Shown: positions 1-48,470 of the stretch, one piece after another
Numbering within the stretch: the stretch's first letter is position 1
How the letters are laid out: each line of letters opens with the position of its first letter
Made by a program: the position numbers and the translations under genes
The notes under the pieces: generated by a model
Databases searched by the model: none
Seen by the model: only the letters and a program-made list of their open reading frames with translations
What the model was told of the DNA's origin: nothing
Assembly (NCBI GenBank): GCA_009760855.2
Contig: WPIO01000042.1
Coordinates: 890,501-950,500 of the forward strand
From: Cristatella mucedo
Lineage: Eukaryota; Bryozoa; Phylactolaemata; Cristatellidae
Direction: 5' to 3'
Length of the DNA stretch: 60,000 nucleotides

Positions 1-976
1 TCCCAATTGATAGGAGATTTGTCAAGAGCAAAGGATACATAGTGTGGGCGATAATGCGATTGCCCGATTTTTGAGGAAGATTTTGACAGCTTCCAATCTG
101 GCTGGCTTTGGCATTGTGTGCATACTGTTCACCAGCCACAGCAATCTGACAAGAGCAAAGAATAAATGGTGTGGGCGATAATGTGATTGCCCAATTTTGG
201 ACGAAGATTTCGACACAATCCAATCTGGCTGGCTTTGGCATTGTTTGCATACTGTTATCCAGCCACAGCAATCTGACGCATCTTCATTATTAAAAAGACT
301 AGTTACATTAGGCAACCAGTTTGGCGAACGATCTTATAAAATTCATTGATTATTGCCAGAAAATATTCTATTTATAAATATTTTAGGGTAATGGTATCAT
401 ATGTGATTTCAAATTATGCAGATTCCATAGTGTGAACTTGACAGAGTGCATTTTTTTAAACGCTCTGTTTTCGAGAATTTCGCATAACTCGTACTCTGCT
501 AGGCAATGACCACTTATTCCGGTGTTAGCGTGGCTTATTGCTCGAAACTTCCAGCCGCGATCACAGACTTAATATGAGTTCTTCAACTAATTATCAGCTA
601 CAGAAAAGCTGGATACTCTTACTTAAAATCAAATAAATTTAAGTTTTTATATTGCATTTTATGAAAAGAATTGAGTTCATTTATGTGACGGTATATATTT
701 GTGGTAACTGTTTCTTAGGCCTTTTTGAATACTTTGCAAGTTAAGCCTGCTGACGTAAGTTTAAACATGGCTATACAATTGTCCAGATTTAAGCTTGCAT
801 CAATAGGTTGTTTCACAACTATACAACCCATCTACCGAGGCTCACCCAGTTGTTAGCAGCACTTTCAGATTAATTACTTTCTCTCCAGTTGATTTGCATA
901 TGCTTTAGAATAAAAATCGGCACTATAAGAATTATATTTGAGAAACTGAGGCATGGTTGTGTGCCATTCTTTACAG
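1..976. other. intronic or upstream non-coding sequence
   Basis: No exon-like frame with splice sites is visible. The stretch presumably lies in the intron that precedes the first exon seen here. Apart from a two-copy tandem repeat near the left edge (23-276) it shows nothing recognisable. Confidence 0.5.
23..276. repeat. two-copy tandem repeat, 127-bp unit
   Basis: Two diverged copies of a 127-bp unit lie head to tail (23-149 and 150-276). Both contain GTGTGGGCGATAAT and TCTGGCTGGCTTTGGCATTG at the same offsets. The overlapping minus-strand reading frame is only a by-product of the repeat. Confidence 0.8.
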
Positions 977-36367
<35,391 letters not shown>

Positions 36368-37229
36368 CCCCCATCACCAGCTCCGAATGGCCTGCAGCAG
36401 CAGCAGCAGCAGCGTCGAGCAGACGAGTGAGCAGCATCTGCTTCCGGTCACTCGCTTTCCCAGGCAGGCGTCTCGGCGGAAGTGAGCTGGGCCTCCGGGA
36501 GACAGCACCCAGAGAAATTCGCATGTAGATGACGTTTAAAAACCTCGGGCTCGTTCGAGCGTTTGGTTCCGGCCGAGTTGAGGCCAATTGAGCCAAATCA
36601 TCAGCTTCGGACGGTACTTCTACTAAGGATGCTGCTTTACCGTCGTCCAGCTGTGTCTGACATGAGATCAGGCAGTGTACTCCCTGTCGTGAGTGTTGCT
36701 AGTGCTCGAAGCCCTACCGTAACTGCTTGCCGAATTCACTACTGTCAATCGTAGCACGACTTCAGATCTGTCATCGTCGAAACTCGTACGATCAGCAGTC
36801 GGTTAGAATTCACAGCCACAGCCGGATGTGTGGGCCAATTTGTGTGCGATTTTGTGGGTTTTGTCTTTAGTCAAACGATATGGGTTCAAGTTAGCAGTTA
36901 TCGTTATGCAATTCGAGCTGTATGCATTCTGTGACTCGTGACCTTGATATGTGCGGCTTAAGTCACACTCTTTCGTAGTTGTAGCTCGCGATCCATACAA
37001 GTTATATATTGGTTCATAATTTTGACCGAGCCATATAAGTGCCCAGAATAGCCACTTTAATTCATCGAAAGACACTGCAGGGAATGTGTGAGTGCCCTAT
37101 CGCGAAACGGTGATGTTCATGGAGCTATCGGCATTTAGAGTGCTAGAAGCATCTCTAGAGGCTGATCATAAAGTTCATAATTGGGAGAGCTTCTAGTGAC
37201 ATTGAAGTCTATCAGATGTAAAGCAAACA

Positions 37230-37235
37230 AATAAA
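37230..37235 (+). terminator. possible polyadenylation signal of the IP3R gene
   Basis: AATAAA, about 860 bases after the stop codon. It is the first canonical hexamer I noticed downstream; its use is unproven. Confidence 0.3.
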
Positions 37236-37324
37236 GTCTATGTTATTAATCAGCCTCGCTAATGTGCAGCAGGAGAGCCTCGGCGGCAGTGCCCTTATTT
37301 TTGATGGACGCTTAGGGAATCTTC

Positions 37325-37400
37325 GGCTAGAGGACTCGAACCCACGACTTAAGGCGTGAAGTGCAAGCACCTCGCCTCTAGGCTTAGACGCGAACGTGCA
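37325..37400 (-). mobile_element. tRNA-like SINE head
   Basis: The minus strand reads TAAGCCTAGAGGCGAGGTGC and TCGTGGGTTCGAGTCCTCTA, with box A-like and box B-like spacing. Without a good acceptor stem it is more likely a SINE head than a tRNA gene. Confidence 0.45.
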
Positions 37401-39599
37401 AACGAATAGCAGCACGTTTCGCAGAGCGAACCAAATTCTTAAATACCATTTCCGAGCACTGGAGTCTCAGGGTTGGAGGATGTATATATTGCAAATCTGA
37501 GCGCATTCCTCTAAGGAACGAGCAGATCCAGTTAGTAGCCAAAGAGCAGCAAAACCTGGAGAGTGTTCAATAAGAATAAACTAGATGCCTGGGAAACATG
37601 GTAAGAGTTTATAATACGTCGGCATTTGTACTGCACTAACTACTGTAGTGAATATAAGCACTTGCCGAGGCTAAAAAACCCGCAATATCTCCCGAGTTCC
37701 AAAATTTATTGAATTGTACATTTGACCTGACCCTGCTGACCAAAGAGCTTTATAATAAACAACCCCCTCTAGCCAGGGCTTCTGGGAAAGGCCTGAAACC
37801 ATATGTAGCCATCGAATCACCTCAACTGGCCTGGTGTGGCGGCTTTCTTGTGGGTACTCCGGTCTGTACTGCAGAGGTACATGGCCTTTATAAAGTGCGA
37901 GATTGTTCACCTTTATCAGTCCAAGATTATTTTTTTACTAATAATAATGGTAATTGAGTTATGACAGTGAAATCCACTTCAGCAGGCTTCGTACCAAGAC
38001 CAGGCTATCCCCGAGCATCGTATGGCAACAATGCAAATGGAATACTAATGAGACAACTAGGCTTACTGTTACGCAAGTTGTTATGTCAGAGAATGGCTCA
38101 AAGATTTTGCTGAAACTTTGATTTCTATGGGTTGTTTAATAGTGGCCCGCGCATTTTCTCGCCAAGTTTCCAGGCTTTCATGAATTTATCCCGAAAGATT
38201 GTCACTCGGGGTAAGACATCTGCCGAGATAAGGTTGGATGAAGGCACGGTTTCTCAATTGTAGCCTGTGGTTTTTAACATTTCCAGTAATCCGGGCCAAT
38301 GATGCACAAAGCATCCATCGACAGGAAATGCACTGAAGAGGCGGCTGCAGAAAGTCACCACCATTGAACTATCGTATACTAGAGCTCACTGCTGTAGTTT
38401 GATAGTCTCCAAACTACAGGTTGCCGACACCACGCACAACTCGGAGATGGTGGAAGAGACAATGTTTCACACCGACGCCTCAGCCGGTCAATATGCGACC
38501 AATCTGCCTGGCCTCTGCAGCCCGTTACTTATCGCACACTGGTATGAATCACATGGGCCTATAAACCAATACCAGGGCCAGAGTCTCTGCTAGGCCATAA
38601 CTACATATCGGTCATTAACTGGCCGTAGTGGGAATAACAAGGCAATACCAGTAATCCATAAGCTACAAATATCGTAAATCAGCCTGTGGGCTAGCCTTAG
38701 ACTAGAAAAAGATTAAACTAGCCTTAGACGAGACTGCCTGTGGACAAGTTCAGTGAGTCATGTTAGAATTACACGTCTATTAAACGTCACTCTCAAAAAT
38801 CTGAACGGAAAGCTTATGATAATCAGCGGTCTCCACGGTGACTGAAATGGTGTGCGAACGTCGTGCATAGCAAGTGAAGAGTATTGCAGCTGAAGCTTTG
38901 CTCATAGTGGCAGAGCAGTGGTCGCCTAGAGAGAAAATTTGACCACTGTCAGCAGTATCAGAGTCTCCTTTAAATCTCGTTTCAAGTTAGTGTGTGTATG
39001 CTTGATAAAATTCTCAGTTGTTATTAACTAAAGGTGATAGAGTGAAAGGTTTTGAGCGAAGCACGTATTGCACAGATATAGCTACACGAATTGCACTGGC
39101 TATGAGGCAGTAATTAGATTCAACGAAGGCATACCATTTTGCATAAAAAATGCAAGATCCTTTCAGCTATTGTCTCTCAAAACATTGCAGATTATGCAAA
39201 TAGATGCCAGATAATATGCGCACGTATGATATGTAAATTGAATGTCTACTTGTTATGAGCCGAGCTCGCCAATGGAGGATACCAATGCTAAATTAAAATA
39301 GAGCTCGCCATAATGTTACTATGTAGACGATTTTTCAGATGGTAAAACAGACTTAAGGTATTTGAGTTTGCCTTTCAAAAGATAAATATGTAAGTTTTAA
39401 AACTAATATGTAAATTTAGTGAAATCCACCTAAGCCTTTGCGATTGGCAAATGACCAGAAAAGGGTAAACAACTATTTGTAAGACATTTGTACATCAAAA
39501 GTAGAACATCAAACTCACTCATATGAGTTTCTATGCATGTAATACCAATGGAGTAATTGTTTATGGGGCAATAATATAAATATAACAAAAAAACACAAT

Positions 39600-42500
39600 T
39601 CATAATCCCCTCGCAGAACTCAATCTCTTTGTATGCGCTCTACATTAGCTGCAAAGGAAACATGGTCGAGTGGTAAGACGTTGCATGCTCGTAAACAACA
39701 AAAACAAGATGATTTGGATTTCTTACGCAACGACGACTACTCTCCTGCTGCCGAATATGGCTCATCATTTTCAGTGGTCCTGAGCTGCTACTTCCATGCT
39801 ACTTCCTACCTCAACTGCTCTCCTGACTCTGCTATACTTTTCACTTTCTGTTTTTGCGTGTTTAGAAGTCTGTTGACTACCGAATGCGCACCGAAAGCCG
39901 ATTAGGCTGTGAGTGCGCAATATAAAGCTCTCGTGCGTAACACCCACATGGTCTTTATGACTTTGTGCAGTTACAGACGGAGAGACGTTAGGGGTGACAT
40001 GCACAGGTGAGCCTGCAAGTTTTGTTAGTGACAGCATGCACAGTGTCAGCACATATAGAAAAATAAACGAAACCTCTCAGTGACCCACTCAATGCTTTAA
40101 TAAGTAGGTGGATTTTAAATTAATTTTTTAATGTGATCAAGTCAGGGAATGTCGTGACGAAAGTCGTCATTGAGTTCCAGGCTTTAGGAGCTTACGAATA
40201 ACAGGCACGGTCTCCAAGGAATTTAAGGTTGGTTCGAGGTATATGTAAACAGTTTGATTCCGGAAATCAATTGAACGATGCATAGCTGGTGGGGGAAAAT
40301 ATCTGATAGATGGACTACAGCCAAAGAATGAAGAATCCTAAAAGGGAGCAGCAAAACCTTGAAGTCGATTAGTTGCAAGACTGAGAGCTCGTGCAGGTCG
40401 CCTAGAAGCAGTGTGATGTATCAACTGACGCTCATCACAGTCAAGCCTGGCTACAGAGTTTTGCACTAGCTGCAAGCACCTGATTGCACAGGCCGGTGAA
40501 TCAAAAAGTTGCAGAAGTCAAGACGGGATGTCACAAATGCAGGGAGCAACTTAGATTTGGTATCTGTATCTAAAACAAGCCCGAATTGTTGTAATATTAT
40601 GTAGCTGAAAGTATGCATACCAGATATCGGAGCTGATGGGGTCATCTAACGAATGGTCACTTTGGAACATGACGCCTAGATTTCATGCAAATTCAACCGG
40701 ATATACGCTGGCAGAGCCGATTTCGAACTTTAGCCTTTCCACTTTCTTAATCAAACATGGCTTACCCATAACTAATACATTATTTTTATCATCATTAAAC
40801 CTAAGAAAAATGTGGTGGCATCCATCAGTGGAGTTTATCAGCACATGCAGTAAAGGAGTTGAAAGAACTCAACGCAATCGAGGGCTGGGAGGATTCAAGC
40901 ATAAGTAAAACGGAGTGACAACCACATGGAAGTGAAAGCCGAGATTGTGCTAAGCAATCAGATCAGAAAGAGCATGAGTATAAACCGTGAAAAATGCTGG
41001 ACCAAGAAAGAAGGTACTCAAAATTTCAGAGGATTCCCAGATGAACTTTGTCCATTCACGTCAATACTCTGGGATCTCGCATTGAGCTAGGAACAAAACA
41101 ATAGCAGTGCTGTTCCAGCGATGCCCAGACGAGATGAGAGGCGCTCAAGAAGGACTTGGTGATCGATAGTGTCAAAAGCTGCCGAAAGATCGAGCAAAGC
41201 AAGCAGCAATACTCTACCCATGTCTGCATTCCTAATGAGGTCGTTGCACACCCGAAGCAATGCTAGATATGTGAAGGAATTAGGTCTAAAACCACACTGG
41301 AACTTACTAGCAAGGTTTGAAGCTTAAATGTGTGAGTTCAGCCGGTCGTCCACGACTCGTTCCAGCATCTTTGATAGGAATGGTAGAAGGAAGACTGGGC
41401 GGTACTTGCTCAAGTTCTCTTAGCATAGCGTGGCTTTCTTAAGTAGTGGCTTGGCTATAGCCATTTGAAGAGGTCCTAGGACATGCCATGAGGCTTATGG
41501 CATAATAATGATTTTATTAATGCATGGTAGCTGTAGATCAATGCATCCTAGAAACAGAACAGTGGGTATAGAGTCCAATGGACTAGTTGCCTTGTTTTAT
41601 TGGGATATGAGCTTCAGGACGAGGTCGCTATTATCTCCTTGAATGTAGACACTGAGTTGCTGCGACGAATTGAGGTACAACATTTCAGGAGAATGCTGCT
41701 ATCGTAGGGATGGACTCACTGATCCTCTCAATCTTCTGAAGGAAGGAGCCATACAAGCGATCAGCTAGATCATCACAGGTATCATTAGGTAAGGAGCTAA
41801 TCTGGGAGCAGTTAAAGAGGTGCTTGACCTTCGACATCAGCATTGTTTGATTGTGCATCTGAGATTTAACACGGTTTATTTAGAATCTGGACTTGGCGTT
41901 TGCTGCGATCGATGTGGACGACCTACAGTAGTACTCGTATCGCAGTCAAAGGACAGTAAATCCTGATCATTTTTATGCTTCTTCAGGCTTGAGCTTAGTC
42001 GACCTAGCTGGTTTAATGTCTGTGGTGTGCGAGGCGCTCAGTGCGCCTAGTCAGTGGTGCAAACTCTTCAAGCATGTCAGCTAGTATCATGTTGTAGCAA
42101 TCTACCAAAAATGACAGGTCTAAATGGGGACCAAGCAGCAGAGGCAAGGCAGATATTCTAGCATGCACAGAATCAATGTCGGGGTCTTGAGGTTTCGCGA
42201 TTCACAGGTAATTTTAGAGGAAGGGAAGGAGGAGGGCACACATTTTAGACTAAGCAAGATCTGCATGTGGTCATATAAGCAGGATTTGGTATTAATTAGT
42301 GATGACAAAGTGCAGTGGTATGAGAAAATTTGGTCGAGTGTGTGATACTTGGTGTGAGTAAGGCCATGCTCATGAACCACTAGCGACAATGATTCAGTGA
42401 ACGCACACAATTCGGTGCTTAAGGGGTCGGGTAGGTTGTTAAAGTGAATGTTTAAATTACCAACAACATGAAATGATAGATCTCTTGCACACAAGAGCCG

Positions 42501-43110
42501 AAATGAGATCGGAGAAATCTGAGATATAGGGGAACTTTATACCTGGTGGCAGTAGACTACTGCCATTATAGGTAGCTTTTTATCTGGTGAAACCTAGACA
42601 ATTAATTCAAAAGAATGCTTTGAAAGCTCTGAAATGGTTTGAAGTCGAATTGATTTCGAGTGCGTGATAATAACCACTCTACCTCCAGTTTTGATTGATC
42701 AAGGGATGTGATAGAATGAAAAACCAGTCGGGGTTGCGTCTTTTATTGTCAGGCAGTTTACCAACTTTAGCCAAGTTTCAGTCAAGGCGAGCTGGTCGAT
42801 ATCCTTTTCAGAAATAAGGTGGCTTATTACTAGACGCTAATTGCACATTGAGCGAGGATTCCAAAGACAAGCTTTAAGTCGGGCCGCTGGATTCATAACA
42901 GATCTGATGACCACTACGTTAGAGAGATTCACAGTGACGCTTGTGGGGGGACGCGCTGAGCGGTTCGAGACAATGCTAGGAATACCAAACGAGCGGTTAC
43001 TCCGCTCCTGTGGCTCCTGCAAAACGAGAAGCGTCTCAGCTGGCGGCCCTGCACACCTCGGTGGCTCTGGGATGTTTTTCATTTTTTAATCCATAATTAA
43101 TGAATCTTAG
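39600..43110 (-). pseudogene. near full-length L2/CR1-like LINE (endonuclease plus RT), decayed
   Basis: Reading from 43110 downward: an APE-type endonuclease region with KDIDQLALTETWLKLVN (near 42800) and FHVVGNLNIHFNN...HTLDQIFS (near 42400), then RT starting MAIAKPLLKKA (near 41460), FQCGFRPNSFTYLALLRV (near 41290), LLALLDLSAAFDTIDHQVLL (near 41180), the thumb, and the 3' UTR to about 39605. Numerous stops and frameshifts mean it is dead. A repeat R copy interrupts the 3' UTR. Confidence 0.85.
39705..39985 (+). repeat. dispersed repeat family R, copy 4, nested in the LINE
   Basis: It contains GTCCTGAGCTGCTACTTCCA and later GTAACACCCACATGGTCTTT, matching copy 2. LINE 3' UTR lies on both sides (GCTCTACATTAGCTGCAAAG before, GTTAGGGGTGACATGCAC after), so it sits inside the LINE in the opposite orientation. 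Confidence 0.65.
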
Positions 43111-44629
43111 CAACAACAGTAGCATCTAGGAATGCATTTGAACTAAGATGACGAAGCTATAATCGATGTACAAGATCGCAACTACCATGCTGGTTACCAG
43201 CCGTTGGCGTAACTAACGCCGCTGCTGGTGTAGGAGACCTAGCAGGCTGAAGCGAAAAGCGTTTGGACGTTTATAAGCAGCTAATTAAAAACGCACCACT
43301 GTCAAAAAAAACAATCAGATTATCTTTCAACAGGTCTTAGCTGTATATCGGTTTCCGTACAAGATGTTCGTAAGAGCTTTGATTTTCTCGAAGAATTCTG
43401 CAACGGCCAATGAACCTATATGAGCGTACTCGGTGTCGGGAGGCGAGAATGAAAATCGAGGCAAGATTGCTGGCAATAAAGAATGATAATGAGGCCAACT
43501 TTGTAAATACAAGAAATTCAGCCCTAAACGGATGCCAGACCATTGCATGAAACCATGAGGAAAAGCGCATAATTTATAAAATGTTAACACGCGTCCTCTA
43601 GGTCGACTCTCGAACTGGTTAGTTATCCCAATCCTAAAGTGCGAAACTAAACCTGCGACGTGAGACTTCATCATTTGGGTGAAGATACTAAATTGGACTA
43701 CGGCTGCCCAGGGCTAATCATGCTTCATTTAATTGCGGTACCGGTGGTGTTTACGCTCGTTTCGATACACTCCATCTAGCCAGGCCAAACAGAAGTAACT
43801 ATTGTTTGGAAACTTGACTACCGTTTGGGATAATTTATTTTACTGTCATCACACCCCGGTTGCTAAGGAGTTTATTCTCAACAAGCTTACTGAATCGTAG
43901 GACCATGATCCGTTAAGCCTTGCTATTTACTAAAAGACGGACGCCGACCACAAGCCACTCTGGCCTCTGTCGGGCCATGACGGATTATTACGTAGAAGTA
44001 GCCATACATTTCGTAGGACACAGCCTGAAAATGTTGATTCAATACTACTTAAGGGAAACTCGTGGGATTTTAATTTCTCATTTTTCCTTTTATACCTGCG
44101 AATTTTTAATCCGAAGTGATTGAAAATCCCAACCGACCTGTGGTTAGGGCGTCCGGTACATAGCCGATATCATGTGTTCTAGCAGATTGTATTAATGGTA
44201 CCTGATGGTCTCATAAGTTTGAGAAAAACCTAAATGCGTTTCGTTATCGATTCAGTGAATTTCCTGTAGCTATATTTTAAAACATTTTTGAAAGCGAACA
44301 ACTCAATTTCACGCGTAGCATATACTATTAAGCAATACTACTTATCGAATTGTCGAAATTCTACCGCCGTCTCGTGGGACCACATGGGTCCGCTTCTAAT
44401 ACTGCGAGCGACTGCGTCTGTTGCGGCTCCTCCCTTTTGTACGCACTAACCATTCACGCGTCTTGAACAGTCGAGAAGCGTATCGTCACCATCGCAAGCA
44501 CATTAACAAGACACGAGCAAAAAGTACCCAAACAACGATTACAAATTAACCAAAATTGTTAATATTATTGTACGCTGAAAAGAGCTTTGATCAGACGAAA
44601 TGGATTTATTTTGCTATGGGCTGGTGAGC
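43111..44629. other. no gene recognised
   Basis: Only short scattered frames and no known repeat family from this window. Confidence 0.5.
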
Positions 44630-44795
44630 CGTGGTGGCTCACTATGTAAAGTAGTTGCTAAGGGTTAGATTACATTATATTACATACCTGCTGTAGGCGG
44701 TCCTTTACCGCGGCTGCAAGCGATAGTGATTGCTGTAAAGGCTTTTTTCGGAATATATAAGAAGCTGCTATAGTAGCTAGTGTTGTTATTATTAA
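44630..44795 (+). mobile_element. tRNA-derived SINE, family A (diverged)
   Basis: TTTACCGCGGCTGCAAGCGA, TAGTGATTGCTGTAAAGGCT and a tail related to AGGCTGTATAATCAGCTAG. The box B region is decayed. Confidence 0.5.
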
Positions 44796-44799
44796 TGTT

Positions 44800-45015
44800 A
44801 TTTATGAGTTGCTTATAAGTGAGGAAAAATAGCGCTGGCAACAGAAAATGGCTTGTTTACAAACTAGCCAGATTTTCTTATAACCGATATGCTTATAAAC
44901 GGGGGTTTCTATGTGTTAAGGATGGTACCAGAAATTGATGCATGACCATAGGTTGCTTATATCCAAGACTTGCTTATAAGCGAGTTACTTATAAATGAGG
45001 TTGACTATATTCTGT
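44800..45015. mobile_element. possible Tc1/mariner-type MITE
   Basis: Repeated CTTATAAG motifs, and a right end that reads TATAGTCAACCTCATTTATA on the minus strand, resembling pogo-like termini. The left end is poorly defined. Confidence 0.35.
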
Positions 45016-46325
45016 TTTCGTGTCAGGATATTTGATATCAAATGGTTTTCAATCTTTAAGTTGGTCTACATTTTTGGAGACTGGTTTTGTTCGGTTTAAA
45101 CTTCATAGTCGCTCAGCACTGCAGCCTAGCTAAGGACCAACGTTTTAATAAGCACTCTCTCACCCGAAATGGGGTGAGAGAGTGATTATCCCCTGTTCCG
45201 TGTAGCTGCTACTTTTTTGCACCAAGTGACGTACATACTTTTGAATCATTCTAGGACGTGTGAAATAGGCAGGAGCTTTTTGGGGGCGTGTGAGTCTGTA
45301 GCTTTTCCTAGTGAGTGCTTGCCGTTGTTCCGACCAGGATTCGTGCTCGAGTGAGAGACAGGCTAGGAGCCGGATCAAAATTATCGGCGATAGATTTAAC
45401 ACTCCTTGCCTCGTGTGAATGTCCACGATTGTACACAATATAGCTCCTCGCGCTTGATCGCGTTTTTACCAATATTCGACCGACCGAAATTAGAAATAAA
45501 CTGCCTCAGCGATTTGCAAGCCGAGATGAACTTCCACGTCAATATTCACGTTGATCCGTGAAATGCTGGATACAGTGTGGATTTTACAAGTCACAAAGCC
45601 ACATTTGCAATGGCACTTTATGTTGATTGAATTGATTTGCCTCAGCAGCAGCAAACATGCACTTCCATGCACCAAGTAAGCTTTGCTTTACGTCGGTGAA
45701 AACGTGTCGTTATTTACGAGACTTTTAGTTAGCTGCAGCGAAAATAGGCGACACTTGCAACCGAGCTTGATCAAAAGGTTTGACAATGTTCAGAGGCGAA
45801 GCTATACGACGTGAGTCAGGAGAGTTGTTGCTACGATAAGAAGCACGATTAGGAAGTACTTATAATCAGTACTCCGAATCAAGAGAGTAATATAGCAAGG
45901 GACCTATGACGGTACCTGGAAGTCTACACGCTGCTTTTAAGGAAGCCAGTGCACTTTTTGATGATGTCATATGGTCTCGGAAGTGCTCAGCACATTGAAA
46001 CTCCGGCAAATGCAGCTGAAAGAGCAACTAGAGGTAATCCTGCCAAATCAACATTAAGTAATTTGTTCTGCTCAAATGTGGTCCTGTTTCGTGTCGTGGT
46101 GCACACGGCGAATCGCCATTCACCATTCTTATATCCGCTGTATGTTGCGCGATAACCTAACGTTAGCAAACAGCTCAGCATAAAGACATTATCGCAATTT
46201 CCATGTTGCCATGCATCGCCTGCAAAGGATGTCCAATCCAAGTAAGCTGCTTACAATGTGAAGTCATACGAGTTTGCATTGCTATTAAGCGCACACAGGC
46301 ACAAAAAATGTACTAATAATAATAC
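45016..46325. other. no gene recognised
   Basis: It contains a short perfect hairpin (45153-45184); otherwise nothing recognised. Confidence 0.5.
45153..45184. other. perfect 13-bp hairpin
   Basis: CACTCTCTCACCC and its exact reverse complement are separated by a six-base loop. Confidence 0.85.
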
Positions 46326-46506
46326 CACAAAAATAATAATTGCATCACATACAATTGAATAGCGGCCTTGGGTAACCTAATCTTTTTCATAGCGATGCTT
46401 ATACGATGCAAAGGAAGAATGATCGAATGTTTAGCCGTAGCATGATCAATTCCAACAGCCATATTAAGGCTATAGGTGACATACACACGGCCGTCATGAG
46501 CAGACA
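46326..46506 (-). mobile_element. LINE 3' end fragment, diverged
   Basis: (TAA)n with GGGTAACCTAATCTTTTTCA, CGATGCTTATACGATGCAAA and GTGACATACACACGG match the LINE 3' UTR order on the minus strand. Confidence 0.6.
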
Positions 46507-46511
46507 GAGTT

Positions 46512-47915
46512 AGAGTGTCTCTACTTGTTTTGCTTGATCTTTTGGCAGCTTTTGATACTATCGATCACAAAGTTCTTCTAGAGCGCCTCTCATATCGCCT
46601 GGTCATCACTGGCACTGCTCTGCAATGGTTCAGGTCCTACCTCATTGGGAGACTCCAGAGTATTGATGTGAATGGACAAAGATTATCAGATGTACCTCTG
46701 AAATATGGGGTACTTAAGGGCTCCGTGCTTGGTCCGGTTCTTTTCACGGTTTATACCCTCCCTCTTGCTGATGTGATTGCCAAGCACAATCTAGGCTTTC
46801 ACTTCTATGCCGATGACACTCATTTGTACTTTTGCTTTCATTCCTCCCAGCCTTCGAGCACCTCGAATTCTCTCAATTCACTTGCTGCACGTATTGATGA
46901 TATCCGCACATGGATGGCAGCAAAGTTTCTAAAACTTAACGATGATAAAACTAACTTACTAGTTATGGATGAGCCCAGTGTGATTCAGAAATTGGAAAGA
47001 CTGACGCTCAAACTTGGCTCTGTCAGCATATCTATAGTAGAATCCGCTCAAAATTTAGGCATCATGTTCCAAAGTGACCTCTCATTAGACGATCATTTCA
47101 GCTCCACAGTCAAGTCTGCCTACTTTCAGCTACATAGCGTTGCTAAAATTCGGGCTTGTTTAGATAAGGATACCACGTCTTAGTTGGTCCATGTATTTAT
47201 TACATCTCTTCTTTATTTCTGTAACTCACTGCTCGCTGGCACACCGGCATGTGCAATTAGGTTATTATGATTACGTGCACAACTCCTCGGGTAGGCTTGT
47301 CTGTTGTGAGCTTTGCAGTTGCCACGTCACACCACTTCTCGCCGACCTATACTGGCAAGCAGTCAAGCAACGGATCGACTTCAAGGTCTTGTCGCTGACT
47401 TTTAAGGTCACTTCATTCTTTGGCTCCAGCCTGTCTCTCAGATCTACTCCCCTAACAGGCCAAGCATTGTACCGCCTGCCTCTCGGAATCTAAAAGGTTT
47501 TCAATACCTCGTACAAACCTCAAATCCTTTGGAGACCATGCATTTAGTTCGTATGCCCTCAGAGCCTGGAACTCCCTGCCGACTTGCGTCGGAACATCCC
47601 GTGACTTGACCACATTTCAAAAGAACTTAAAAACACACCTAATTAGGACAGCATTTAGTGGGTCCCTGCGACTAATCCTTCGTGTGCTTATGAGTGCTGA
47701 CAATGTGCATGCTGCCACTAACCAAATTTGCATGCTGACCCTGAGCATATCATCCCTAACTATGTTATTCATGCTATTTATTACGCATGATATTACTCAC
47801 CATTCAATTGCATTTCCCTTTGCAGCAAATGTAAAGCGCCTGGAGAGAGACTGAGCTGTCTGAGGGCACTTAATCAAGAGCATTAATTTACAATTATTAT
47901 TATTATTATCATGCA
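46512..47915 (+). pseudogene. L2/CR1-like LINE, RT palm to 3' end
   Basis: An open frame of 222 codons (46515-47183) holds LLDLLAAFDTIDHKVLLERL, GVLKGSVLGPVLFTVYTLPL and the catalytic YADD in FHFYADDTHLYFC. A TAG at 47181 and frameshifts follow, with the thumb continuing in pieces and the 3' tail ending near 47910 in (ATT)n. It is 5'-truncated just before the palm and is the best RT core in the window, but it is not intact. Confidence 0.9.
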
Positions 47916-47919
47916 AATA

Positions 47920-48470
47920 TGATTAGTGGCATCATGCAGTATAAGCAGACATAAGCACATAAAGAATTAATCATCTTGACACACTAAATCCTGCTATATA
48001 TGAATTGGTTTAAGCTTCTTTTTAGACGTCGTCATATCAGGGGATACCGTGACAACAGTCGGACGTGATTTCCACGGTTTGGAATCTTTCGAATTAAAGG
48101 CATGGTCTCCGAAGGATTTTAGGTTCATACGAGGTGTAGCTAAGCGATTAGATTCAGAAAAACAGGCGATACAATGCTTAGGCTGATGGAAAAGTGGGTT
48201 TGATAGGCTGGCTGGTTTTTAAAGGATTAAGGGACCTAAAAGTTGGTGGCAGAACCTTGAAGTAAATGCACTGTTTGACTGAGAGCAAGTGCAGGTCAGC
48301 GAGAAGTATTCTGATCTGGAAACTATGTCGCTCATGACATACAAGCCAATCTGTAGTTTTGCACAAACCGTAAGCACCATATTTAACAGGCCAGCAGACC
48401 TGCAAGCAGTGAGTTATAGCAGTCAAGATATGATGTAAGCAAAGTCTGGCCACGGTAGTCGACAAGGCGA
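47920..48470 (-). pseudogene. LINE 3' part, decayed
   Basis: ATGATTAGTGGCATCATGC-like UTR at the low end. The minus strand reads DWLVCHERHSFQIRILLADL and FKVLPPTFRSLN. Confidence 0.75.

Larger units (their letters stand above)
36368..39600. other. IP3R 3' flank and intergenic sequence
   Basis: The first part should hold the 3' UTR. A tRNA-like SINE head lies at 37325-37400. Beyond it I see no gene or recognised repeat. Confidence 0.5.

Noticed and set aside
37325-37400. Possible tRNA gene on the minus strand
   Set aside because: Box-like motifs are present, but I cannot fold an acceptor stem and full cloverleaf, and similar SINE heads occur elsewhere in the window.
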